A stretch of 64,000 bases of DNA from Mastigias papua. Taxonomy: Eukaryota; Cnidaria; Scyphozoa; Rhizostomeae; Mastigiidae. Each line of letters opens with the position of its first letter. The stretch's first letter is position 1. The translations under genes were made by a program, and so were the position numbers. Of this stretch, positions 48,718 through 60,233 are shown piece by piece. The notes under the pieces were generated by a model. It had not been told where the DNA came from. It was given only the letters and a program-made list of their open reading frames with translations, and ran no database searches. The stretch lies in the NCBI GenBank assembly GCA_964019165.1, contig OZ025269.1:3082084-3146083 (forward strand). Reading direction: 5' to 3'.

Positions 48718-49849
48718 GTAAGCCTCTGTTTGAAACGATGGTTATTGATTAATATCGGCAAAATTAAGTGCCAGTTACAAACCAAGACACTCATATGATA
48801 ATTCTATACTGCACTACATTTTTAACTTGCCTTTCAATATTCTACGCTCAATTGAATCCAATTACCTTGAGTTATCGAAAGTACCATGGTTTGTCGAGAT
48901 TAACCCTCTGAAATTAACTGTTGTTGAATCAGTCTTGGTAGTGGTGATCTTCTTTCATGGTTGTTACAAGCGTTCTTTGGTTCTCGTCCAGCTCTTAAAG
49001 GCATACATGACACGGTACTTTATGCGTATACATCATATGACAAAGCTTAATGTTCTGCACTTTCTATGTCCCTCACATCGTTCCACAGCTGGCTAGAGAT
49101 TCTGCATAAGCCCTTTGAAGTTTATAGCACTTGCAGGATAAGTGTTGAGGATCATATCTTAGAGAAGTGGAGAGTCCGCTATTCCTCCCCTTTAATATGC
49201 CATTACTACCCTCTTGTATAGTTTGCAGGTGCAATCTCACGCAGAAGCCAAGACTTTTTCTAGTTTAGAAATCTTACGCTTTCCCGCTTGACCTTAGAGA
49301 TTTATCGCGAAAAGAACTGTGTAAAATGAAATACAACATAATTGCACTTGAAGGATGCAATTACGACATTTCGTTCTACTTCTGGCCTGTAGCGAAAGGG
49401 TGACATTGGCAAAGCCCCTGGAGTTTCAAACATAGATTTGGTGGCCCCTTAAAAAACAGAGCACTCAAACTTTTTCATTCTTTTTCAAGTTTGTCAAAAC
49501 TTAATCGAAATAATATCATGTAAGGCATCCTGTGCGTTGCTGGCGGGCTTGCAGTGTCCTCCATGCCGCCCAGCTGATTAGCAAACGCTACGCATATATT
49601 AAAAGTGTCCCCTAGCATCACGTTGGTTATGGATCTCCTTTACCTTTGTGAAATTAGTCATGTGCTTTCCCATCTGCTTTGGTGGATAACATAATCTACG
49701 GATCCAATCGCAAAAGATCGCCAGCAGTCGCCAGGATACGCGTATTTTTTTCTAAATAAGAAAATGGTTTATAAGAAACACGTGTACCCGCATCTGGGTA
49801 TATATTTTGGTTCACCTTTCGGTCGCTTTTCACGGTTCATAAGAAAGCA

Positions 49850-50150
49850 GGGCTCGATTGCTCAGAAAGTTAAGATAATTCAGTACTGGTTTTTTGAGGC
49901 CTAAGAAACTAGATATTTACTTTTGAAATTTCAATAATCGCTTATACTCAAGTTACATAAATTTCTTCTGGTAACCTGTGTACTATAATGTTATTTTTAC
50001 ATTGGGCCTGTCTGTCTGTGTAACACTGTAGTGCTATGCGAAATTGGCTGTTCTTGCTAAGAAAATCTTAAAGAAAGATTTAGTACTGAAATCATGAATA
50101 AGCTATGAAAGTTTCTGTACTGGATGAAAACCCCTTCTCATGGAAAAACG
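49850..50150 (+). repeat. Dispersed repeat family A, good copy
   Basis: Carries ctcgattgctcagaaagtta, ttcagtactggttttttgag, ttcttctggtaacctgtgta, ctgtctgtctgtgtaacact and a terminal ctgtactggatgaaaacccc. Useful as a reference copy. Confidence 0.8.
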
Positions 50151-51443
50151 TGTATTGATCATGTTCAACAGCCTTCATATGATGACATTGAATCGAAAGA
50201 CGTCCGAATAATCATTTTGGTTTGAAGAAAGATTATATGCGTTAAAGAGGCTGCAAGTGTCTTAGTTTTCATGAAATAGAAAACAAGCCAAACAGATTTA
50301 AGAATATCAAATTTTGGCTCAAAATATGATGAGATTCATTTATTTCTAATTAAGTATCAGCGGAGATAATTTGACAGTAACTAGTTTTGTTTCTTCAAAT
50401 AACAGTTTTTTGGCTATGCCTAGAGTTATCAGCCCAGACAAAAACTTGAGTTTTTATGTCAAAATTTCATGTCGTAAAATGTAAGTACTTCTTCCGTTTT
50501 CAAAACCATGTGACTAAAATTGTTAACGCATCCTATCATAACATGCTTTTTCCGTCCACATGGTCGTCATTATAAAATCATTCAGAGTAAATTTTTATGA
50601 CCAGACAGTCATGCTATTACGTGCGATTGGCACTGAAAGCAGTTTCAAAAAGTTATATGAAATGTGCTGAACAGGTTCCATTAAAAATTCCGTATATTCA
50701 CAGGGAAGTTACTATTTCCTAAATACTGTGTCTTTCCTTCTTGTTTATAAGCATGCAGTTCAAAACCATGCATCACTGCAAACACTGGCTTATTCTATAA
50801 AGTACTTACGAGGAGTGTTGTGGAGGGGCCTTGTGGGCTTCAGCCCCCTTGTGATAATAAAGATACTTTTAGGGGGCTGAGTCCCCTTCCAATGACCGAA
50901 TGCTGGTTTCGTGAATCCCTAACTTTGTAGTATGGACACGGAATGGGGGTTGGGTACAAGGTTCATTTCATTGTTTTGTATTTGGGCATCTTTTCACGCG
51001 CTTGTTCTGGTATGGGGATGTCCCAACAGTAAATACTAGAGTTTCATAAAGCTTCAGCAAATGTCTAAGTTCAAATCTGTTAAAAGTTCTTTACCATCCT
51101 TTTTCTTTCTTTAAATGTCACGGGAAGGAAAGATTAATACAAGAATAACATGAACGTCACGCAAACCTCACAAGGTGTAAACAAAAAAGTAAGAATTGAA
51201 GGCGAAAAATAGCAGCCATCTAAATAGAACAAAAATTTCATAATCAATTTCATCAATTTCATGATGTCTTCATAACAAGGTTTTTTCTAAAAGAAATCTC
51301 CAACTCCCATTGGACATAAAATTCTTACGGGGTTGCCTCTTGTTGGAAGCGTATTTGCCGCGAAATTCACTCTTAATAGACCTAAGACTGCTTCTAAACA
51401 TAATAAAAACATTATAGAATATTTTCTCCTTTTGTGAGCTTAA

Positions 51444-51717
51444 GGAGTCAGTCATTTATAATTATGGGTAGTAGGGCGGGCTAGAATTGGGTAGGGCATG
51501 AAAACTTGATAATGGCAATTGTGACTTTAAAAGTAGCAATGAAGAAATCTTCCCTGAAATTCTTACAGGGTAGATAGCAAGTGGGGTGTGAAACTTATTA
51601 CTTATTTCTCCATGGGGTACGAAAACCTTTGGACAAAACTTGAAGGGATATAAAACTTTCGATCATTTTGTAAGTTCTAACCCGCCCCAGTACCCAGAGT
51701 TATAAATGACTGACCCC
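51444..51717. mobile_element. MITE, 274 bp, ~42-bp TIRs
   Basis: The left end ggagtcagtcatttataatt and the right end, in reverse complement ggggtcagtcatttataact, continue to match through tgggta and gggcggg to about 42 bases. No coding capacity and no clear duplication seen. Confidence 0.85.
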
Positions 51718-51915
51718 TGTCAGGTATAATTTCTGTTGTATTTCAAAGTTTGATGCTCTCTATTGTAAATCTCGAGAGGTCCAGCTTTTTGCCAACTCCA
51801 GAGATTTGATTTTCCCACTCCAAACCTTTTTTTCAAATTCCAGCAAACACAAGCAAATCCAGATTAGAATACCCCTGCTTCATAATTAAATTTGTCTCCT
51901 ACCTCTATGATTTGT

Positions 51916-51984
51916 CTACAGCACGAAAAAGAGGCAGTATTTTTTAGGCATGTCTAAAAATGTTGCCTCTTTTTCGTGCTGTAG
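51916..51984. repeat. 69-base hairpin (ctacagcacgaaaaagaggc)
   Basis: The left arm ctacagcacgaaaaagaggc is followed after a short loop by its exact reverse complement. Inner bases continue pairing with few mismatches to a loop of roughly five bases. It directly abuts tgaagttctgtagtaccaac, a foldback-family tail. Confidence 0.88.
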
Positions 51985-52865
51985 TGAAGTTCTGTAGTAC
52001 CAACAGACTATTCAACTAAAGTTGTTTCTGTTGTGCTTCTTTTCGAGTACTGATTTGTAATTGAGGTTTTCATATAAAACTCAGTGCAGCTAACCTTAGC
52101 CATCATTACAGTGAGGCCCTTAGATAGCTGAACTAGATTAAGGGGGGCATTGATGTCAAGTAAAAAGTTTAGCCAGTAAGGGTAGGTTCTCCTAAAACCT
52201 AAATTTAGCAATGTGATGTATGATTTAGTTCGTCGAAATGTAATAAGAGAAGAAACCCAAATTCAATCCCAGCGAATTATTGGGGGCCATTGTTCCCCTG
52301 CCCCGTACTGCCTATAGGACTGTTCACTGATTAGTCACGCTAAAATTTCCTTTTTAGAACCACTTACCCCCTATCATCTCGCTCTGTTACGTTCGTTCAC
52401 ATGACCCCCTTCCGTTGCGTCACGCTTAACACAAACACTCCCCTTCCGATACAAAACGAAGACTTAAAATAGTAAAAAGTTAGGAAAGAAGTAAAGAAAT
52501 TTCAGTCTTTCCTCGTGTCTTTTTCAACTAGAGCAACAACAGTAAGCGTCAACCGTGAATTAACTTCCAATCTATGAGTAAATCACCATCTACATTACAA
52601 TGCATGATGGGAATGGAATAAATGAAGACCCTTAAATTAAGGTTTCGTTCGATAACTTGATTAACGTAGGCTCTGTACTGAGTATTGGATTTCCTTAATT
52701 ATACCAAACTTCTCATTAAAAGAATTTTTACAATGACATCACATACTTGAATCAAATACCATCTACCCCCTAATTTACCATCACGAAGAGTCACGAAAAA
52801 CGTGTAGAACCACCAATCCCCAAAGTATGATGTAACTTTTGAACAGCCCCTATGGGCCTTGATTA

Positions 52866-52970
52866 CAGAGGGGGCTTTGTAAATCTTTAAGGGGGAAGGA
52901 TCGGTGGGAAATTTGCAAACTATTATAAAACAGATCTGCGAACTATTCATATTTTAATTTCCAATGGATT
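52866..52970. repeat. Truncated copy of the gtaaatcttta MITE family
   Basis: Left end cagagggggctttgtaaatc with tcggtgggaaatttgcaaac. The right end is missing and the sequence passes directly into a family A copy. Confidence 0.6.
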
Positions 52971-53215
52971 TTTTTACATAAGAGAGTTTTTGGTCCAGTA
53001 CTGAAAAGTTTCGTAGCTCTTTCATACCGTCAGTACTAAAACTTTTTTGAGATTTCCTTGGCAAGAATGTTTGAGATAATTTAGGTAATAGCTTTGCGTG
53101 AGAATTTTGATTTTAAAAGTAGACGCTCTTGAGTCTCAGAAAATCCAGTAGTGAACATTCTTAAATTTCTGAACAGCCGAGTGCTGCTTCCTTATAAGCA
53201 ACTATCCTAAAATAC
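52971..53215 (-). repeat. Dispersed repeat family A, minus-strand copy
   Basis: Reverse complement carries agcactcggctgttcagaaa, gttcactactggattttctg and a terminal cagtactggaccaaaaactc. It joins the truncated MITE at its left edge. Confidence 0.65.
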
Positions 53216-54379
53216 TAAGGCTTCTATAGTAAAAGCATCACGTCCTTGGTGAAATATTATACAAATGATAAGCTATATTTCATTTATCTTTCTATTCCTC
53301 AAAGGAGGTCAGTTAAGAATACTGTGATACCAGAGATATGAGGCTAAGGATTGATAAATAAAGCTATCATCAGTTTTTATGCAACGTTTGGTGCCCTGAC
53401 TACAAATTTGCCCCTTACTTTCTTCTCGTTCGGCCCTCCTTTTCTACAGGCATAACTGACTCGTGCACTTGTGAAATTAGTGTCTGTCATCAATTAAAGC
53501 TTTTTCAAAACTTTGCCACTCAGACGGAGGACGAAGAATCCTTGAAATTCTTCGAATTCCTGGATATTCTAAAGATTCGTTAATTGTAGCTATTTTGAAA
53601 TCTTGGAATAGATTTACAGTGTATCTGATAGGGATGCACAAAGCAATGGGTGTGTCCTTCTAGAGAAGCAAGCATGTCGTTTTCATCTACCCCTATTCAA
53701 TGAGCATTGCGTAGAGCATTGACATAACCTGGCGTATTGTGAACGATATATTGTGTTGTAAAGCCATGAAATTCTTTCAGGATCACTCAGCCTTGCAAGC
53801 GGCTAATAAACGCCAATTGTCTTGGCAATGAAGCTCACGCATAGCCAATTGCCGCTCCCCCGCAATCACTGTGTGCAAGTACAAGGCTACTGCCTGCGAC
53901 TTTGTTGTGACTCATTGACGTAGAAGCATAAAAGTCAATGACGTTTTCATACTATTACTAGATAGATATTGAGTATTGAGTAAATCTACAATCAAAGTGA
54001 CTTTTTGGGAACAAAATGAACAGTTGGCCACTGGCTATATATAACTTCTCTCGATATTTGAGGGATGGGGAGCGTATACCGGTTCCCGATACTCTTTCCT
54101 AATCTTAGATCTTAGAAGTAAGCTAAATTCCAACACTTGCCTAGAATTTGAAAATTTTAGTTAATTCCATTTGCCAAAATAGATCGAGAGGAGATTTAGT
54201 CAATGATATAAAGTAAAAATTTTTGCAATTTGGAATTACTAACGCTACATATGAGTTTTTGCCATCTTTGACGTGCTTTTGGCTCTTTGTATCTTTATGA
54301 GTACCAGTATGATAGACTGCCGAGCTGGATTTGATGGTGGGGTATAGATGTAGAAGTCAGTTATGCAATGACTAAAAGT

Positions 54380-54555
<176 letters not shown>

Positions 54556-54726
54556 CAGTGAATGATTGAGGCAGTACACCCCCCCCCCCACATTATCTAC
54601 GGGGCAGATAAATACTGGTATGCACACCTATAAGAAGACTGGAAATCGTCTTTGAAATTGTCTGGTCCACATTATGCATTGCAGGGTATTTTTATCCTTT
54701 GGTCAGACGAATTTGATAAAAAAATC

Positions 54727-54785
54727 GCGGAATTTTGTAAACCTGGAGACATCGGTGGTAGGTTTGCCAACTATTCTGACATAAA
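54727..54785. repeat. Short fragment of the gtaaatcttta MITE family
   Basis: gaattttgtaaacctggaga and catcggtggtaggtttgcca match the family's 5' part; the rest is absent. Confidence 0.5.
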
Positions 54786-55113
54786 TAACCAATAATAATA
54801 GTTGGTATTAATGAGTATTACAATCTACGTACTTTTTAGAATAATATTGTCTATGAGAATATTAAGGATCAAAATCACTGAAATTTACGAAGAATAATGC
54901 AAGATTCAAGCTTCATTAAGACTTAGATTTTTTGTCTATTTGAGGTTTTTGCAAAAGGAAACAAGCGTGAATATAAAATAAAAATGAAGTTGCGTCAGCT
55001 TTGTCAGCAGACATACATCATAAAACACTTCCTTGTAAGCGTAACGACTCTAGGATGACCTAAAGTTGCATGCGTGTGATGTGATCATCGTTTATTTCTA
55101 TACGATTACATAG

Positions 55114-55331
55114 ATCGAACGAGAGCTGCCGAAAATGCGTCGGCGGCGATTATCGCTGAGTTTTTACTGGAAACTAAACCACGAGAGATCACCGAATACT
55201 ACGAATTTGAACAGGATGGAAGTCTGAAACAGATGGAACTGAGTGTTAATCATGCTTTCTTGTTGACTTACGCTATACCTATTTTGGGAAACTACTATGT
55301 GTTTATGGTGGAAGTTGTATTGAATTTTTGA
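55114..55331 (+). CDS. Orphan exon-like open frame
   Basis: After acceptor tacgattacatag, a 71-codon frame reads RTRAAENASAAIIAEFLLET, KPREITEYYEFEQDGSLKQM, then a hydrophobic AFLLTYAIPIL, ending at a TGA. Its composition looks coding and differs from the AT-rich flanks. No start codon or clear downstream donor. I do not recognise a family. An alternative frame reads a short Cys-containing peptide. Confidence 0.3.
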
Positions 55332-56044
55332 AAGTGATATAACCAGTTATACGATTTAGACGAAACAAAGGTTTATTTTCCTAACCGCTAGGCATGATTG
55401 AAACACCGTTGTTTTAAAAAAAGCTAGAAAATGAAAATGATAACAAGAAATTGTTGAAAAATGAAAAATATCTTGTAATCTTCTGATTTTTCTGATTATT
55501 TGAATTTTCTTTAAAATCTTCAACACTCGGCAGAATCTCCTGCACTGCAAGTGGGTATTACTCGCCCATGAATTGCTTTAATGTAAGTACAACAAGCTTG
55601 ACGCAAGCTACAAGTGAAGAAAAATTTGTATTCGTTGCAAAACCAAAGCAAAAATTAGAAACAAAGCTAGATGTGTCAAGGATAATGTCACTTTCGATTC
55701 GTCGTTCTCAGTAAATGAATGCTCCAGATAGGCTGTAGTGACACAACAATAGAATAGTGGGCAGGCCTTTCTTTTGTCAATTATGTCCTTTAAGCTCGGC
55801 CAATTCCGCCTCTTTCAGCCAATCATTAAATCATCCAAATCTTAGAATTATTTGCATAACAACAAGCAAACAATTCATAGCGAATTTAATATCTTTTTTA
55901 TGGCCATAAAACCATGCCCGCACTTGCCCGCTTGCATTAGTAACCGAAGCTAGCGCATCAGACAGACGCGAGGCTGCAAGGAAAGGAACGAAATTGAAGC
56001 GACCTTACAGAGGAGTGAGCAATTCTTGGAACATAGACCAAAAG
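55332..56044. other. No gene recognised; possible 5' flank/UTR of the signal-peptide exon
   Basis: No supported exon. The last 90 bases, from gacgcgaggctgcaag to the ATG at 56045, are less AT-rich and could be a 5' UTR; no TATA element is convincing. Confidence 0.3.
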
Positions 56045-56130
56045 ATGAGGGAGCTTTTTCAAATGAAGATGTTTTTAAGCACGGGAAAATTCTGGTCTAC
56101 TATTTACATCTCATTGATTGTTTTCTTAAC
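56045..56130 (+). CDS. Candidate signal-peptide exon, possibly FGF first coding exon
   Basis: ATG at 56045 opens MRELFQMKMFLSTGKFW followed by the hydrophobic STIYISLIVFLT, a good secretion signal, and stops at a consensus donor gtaagt. It leaves in phase 2, but the next FGF exon I see enters in phase 0, so at least one intervening exon would be needed. Linking it to the FGF gene is inference from position and from the secreted nature of FGFs. It could also belong to another secreted protein or be a UTR fragment. Confidence 0.4.
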
Positions 56131-57585
56131 GTAAGTAATGTTTAATGATGAACTTCAGAAAAATAATTTTTATCGCTTAACTTGCTAGTCGCCAGCTATT
56201 CAAAGTTTGACACTAATTCATGACTAGAGGAATGACTGTCATAATCTGGACCTCTCATAAGAGACCTGTGTAGAAAAGCCCATATGTCTATTGGTAAAGT
56301 CTGGACTAGGAGTCGATAGTGTAGTTCTTAAAATATATCTTCTAAAACTTTCGTATCATCATCATTATCATCATCATGACAAAACCGCATCTGATGTTCC
56401 TTGCAAATGAAATACGTGATGGAGTTTTACTTTTTTCGAAAGATAGATACGAAATTCCACTCGTTAAATATTTCCCGTATAACAAGCATGTACAGTTAAT
56501 TTCTTTGATCTCCTGGTTCAGGACACTCGATTAAATAAATGCACTTGACCTCTCACCTACAATGCTCCGTCCTGGCACTCTCCGTTGCGATTAACTAGTC
56601 CCCGTCATGGGAAAAATTTTGCCCGTTCTTCATCGATTGCTGATAAAATCTGACAAAATTGATCGCTTGACATATTGGAAATCCTGTTAATTGTACTTTT
56701 GTCTCAGCAATTATCTCCCTCATTCTTTTGTGGGTTCTCTATTGCTTTTAAGCGTCTTTAGTTGCTATATTAAGCTTTTGTCCCACTCTTGGGTTGGAAG
56801 GAAGGGTAGACATTGCTAATTCAAGAAAACTTTAAGAAATTCAGAGAATCCATCACATTAATATAGAATATATTTTGTGGTATCAATGAGTGCCGGATTC
56901 TCCCAATTCCAACCTGACCACCTACCATCGATTGTAGAGCTTGCCTCCGTAAGATATCCATGGCTCCTTTAGAGTGTCAATTGCAAAAACAAGGCCACTC
57001 TGAATGGCCTTTTATAGCGTTTTCTTAACGCATCCTGACGATGAAATGATAGTAATGAAAACAGTTTACTATTCTTTCATTTTCACATGGAAAGAATTTG
57101 ATCTTGTCGGTGCCGCCACAAACAACAAGTAATACTGATTGTTAGTTTTTGGCGTAGCTTTACTCTGCTCTAGAGCATAGCCATGACTTTAAAGACACAG
57201 AGACTCTCAAGTTCATCTCTAAATTTGAAACTGGCGAGTTTCATCTTTCTGCTATAGACATAGGCTCACTCGTTATTTAGAAACAAGCTTGCGATGGTGT
57301 TAAAATAGAAAATTGTTATAAGCTACGATCAAAATGAAATATCTATGCCCGATCTGATCCCCAAGAAATTTTTGTTGTTGGTAATAATACACATTAAAAT
57401 TATTGTTTGTCTGAGCATTGGAGGATCACCCTTATTATCGGCTAATTGCACTTTTGTCAACCTCAACGCACCTGATAGTGTACTAAATGGGCTCTAAAGA
57501 AATTTGATCTAACATAACATTGTGATGTGAATGTCGAGAATTATGTGACTGTAGTTTACTGTCTACGGTACTTGGTACTTATCAT

Positions 57586-57605
57586 GTAAGTAAGTAAGTA
57601 AGTAC

Positions 57606-57637
<32 letters not shown>

Positions 57638-57725
57638 ATTAGTTAATTAGTTAGTTAATTAGTTAGTTAATTAGTTAGTTAGTTAGTTAGTTAGTTAGCT
57701 AGTTAGTAAGCAGGTAAGTAACGGA
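57586..57725. repeat. (TTAG)n tetranucleotide tract
   Basis: About 135 bases of TTAG/TTAA/AGTA units. Not a telomeric TTAGGG or TTAGG array. Confidence 0.95.
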
Positions 57726-58365
57726 GTTGTGTATGACATTGGTCTAGCTACACATACCACCAAGCAAGTAATGGGTCCGAAAGAGCTGTTGCACTATTTT
57801 GAAAACGAATTAGACTTGGGATTCCAATCGAACACGCTCTTGGTTATTGAACAGAGGTTCATACGGCAATATCATTTGTGTGCCTGAAGGACACCAAAGC
57901 CTTGGGATATTAAGTATAGTTGAAGGAAGCAAATGTTTCTATGTTATATTATTATTATAAAAGTTATTTAAAGTAGGCGAGTTAATATAATTAGTATAGC
58001 TAATATAAAAGCTAATTGAGGCCTATTATACTAGCTGTATTGATATTAAAGCATAAGAGGTAGAAAGCATGGGAGAAAGAGTGCACTCATACCTTACTTG
58101 AAGTCTCAGTTTCGTTTTATCTACTTATGGCAAAGCACCCATTCCTGCATTCCTTTTGGGGGGTAAAGTGTATCTGAGCTAGCTTGAGGCGTCTAACTGT
58201 CTAGTAGAAAGTTACACGAGATGAGCATCTCTCCAAGGGGATTTCCAGTGCGCTATACTGAAAGCACCATATAACGATAAGACATTTACGTTATTTTATC
58301 AACATTTCTTAATTTAGCGAACATTTAGAACAACTGCAAATACAATTTCTCCCACCCACCCCCCC

Positions 58366-58376
58366 CCCCCCATGGC
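58366..58376. repeat. Poly-C run
   Basis: Run of C after cccaccca. Similar runs occur at about 14451, 29938 and 54580. Short homopolymers only. Confidence 0.8.
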
Positions 58377-58589
58377 CTGCAAGCTTGAAGTACTATGCAC
58401 AAGAAACAGTGTAAAGCTGAAGCACATCAAACATGTGACTTGATCGTCATTTTTTTGAGCGCATGTGATGACGCGGCATGGTTACTGCCATGAAAATACC
58501 ATTGCGCAGCAAACCAAATACAACATGACTCTAACTCAGGGTGCATTAGCGTAAAAATTGTGGCTATTCCGCAGTTGCTACACTTGGGT

Positions 58590-58860
58590 GAGTGGCCAAG
58601 TGGTTAGAGCGCTTGTTTGCTGAGCAAAACATGGAAGGTTCGAGCCGAACCCTTGGATCATAGTTCGGGTGTTCGCCCACTGTCCACCCAACATCAAGTG
58701 GGTATCTGGTGGCAACACTTGGGAAGTTAAAGGTGGCGAGGAAAGGAACTGGCCGCCCTACCTCACTATCCCGGCGGTTTAGGATAAGTGTCCCTCTAAC
58801 GGGCACTCCCCAACGTATGGAATCGTACATGGGATCCATCTTTACTTTACCTTTACACTT
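58590..58860 (+). mobile_element. tRNA-derived SINE, plus orientation
   Basis: Begins gagtggccaagtggttagag (tRNA-like box A), has a B-box-like ggttcgagcc, then a body shared with 15290-15505: actgtccaccca, ggtggcaaca, gcgaggaaagg, ccctacctcac, cgggcactcccca. The 3' end is rich in tttacttta. Not a functional tRNA gene because no cloverleaf or 3' acceptor stem follows. Confidence 0.85.
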
Positions 58861-60132
58861 CAAAAGGGCAGGAATCTCAATGCTCATTCACTTGCTGAAT
58901 TTGTAGGCACCCCTGAAAATTAAGCTGGTTTTGAACATTTGTTGACTCCTACTGTACTCGTTCCAAATGGAAATTGCTCATATTTTTACTGTTACGTTGA
59001 ATGGTCGAACCTTACAAGCAATTCTTACATGCTATCTTGGACATGATACAATCATTCATCTCATTTATAATGTTGATCCAGTCTTTCAATCTTTAAGCAA
59101 AAGAGCATTACTTTAAAAGCTATAAATGACAATTTCATAAATTTGTAGGACAAGCTAGGCAAAGCTATTATCCTTCATCGCCTTGGCAACTTCGTCGTTA
59201 GTTTTGGCTATAAGTTATCGTTGGTTGACTTTTGGACTATTGATGATCCTTATCGATAATTGCTTTCTCTAATAACTTATCATTTTGTTCTTCCTGTTTA
59301 TTAGGACTGTAGGAGGGAAGCCTACAAGACTGCTTCCGGTGAGTTGATTTACATTCTTTGGTAATGGTGTCCTTATCTGTCGTGCATCCGTTTTTGCAAG
59401 ATCCCCAGAACCCCCATAGCTTGTGCATAAACCTAGAAATCAGGGTTAGATATCTCGAAGACTTTAGTCTACAATGGGGCCATACCACCGCTTAAAGTTT
59501 TATAGTGAATCTGCAATCTTGGACAAAATGCAATGAGACTGCCAAAAACCATAGGTGGAAATATAATTTCTTTAACTATCGCTTCGCAAAAAACATAGTT
59601 GACCCCCCTCTCCCCCTTTGGATCAATGTTGAGTGATAGCGAAAGAATTCCATGCCATTTGGTCAACAACGTGTGAGGAGGGAAAGGGAAACTTCTCAAA
59701 CAATACCAGTTTTTACGAGAGCTTTAGTTTGTCTCAATTTTTGTCCAGGATCATAGCCCAGGGGGGTGGCGGAAAAGCTCAGCATCACTCAGCAGCACCC
59801 TTTGTTAAACTAAGGAGAAATTACGTATTGCTTTGATAGAACCTTGAATGTTGTAAATTCAGTGTGGTTATTGGCATGACGCAATAGAAGTGGCTTCCAG
59901 CATACCCCTCTTTTTTAACCCCTTGATGTATCTCTAGGTAACACAATTTTAAGTTTCAAGCTGCCATTTTGTACATTGAATAAGTTAGGCTAGGTGGAAG
60001 ATTGCAGAAGTGTTTCAAAAATGGTAGCTCCATAGATATTTTTCGGAGGGCTTTGATTGTATTATGTCACACGCTGCTTAATTCCTATGTATACACTGAA
60101 TGAAAACAGGACACTGTCTAAAATCTCTTCAG

Positions 60133-60233
60133 ATTTTCACTTGATCACTGCAACCCTAGACGCTTCCAATGGAGGAAGCGAGCATAACGGTTTGAGATTG
60201 CTGTATGGAAGTGAATCATTTGGCCTAAGACCG
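60133..60233 (+). CDS. Weak candidate FGF upstream exon
   Basis: Between acceptor aaatctcttcag and donor ccg|gtaaat; open only in phase 1 in, 0 out. Its exit phase matches the FGF exon at 62953, but its entry phase does not match the signal exon at 56045. Reads ATLDASNGGSEHNGLRLLYG. No homology recognised. Confidence 0.2.

Noticed and set aside
57586..57725. Telomeric repeat
   Set aside because: TTAG units lack the GG of animal telomere repeats and are short and interrupted.
58590..58670. Functional tRNA gene
   Set aside because: Box A and B are present but no cloverleaf or acceptor stem; the SINE body follows and a second copy exists.
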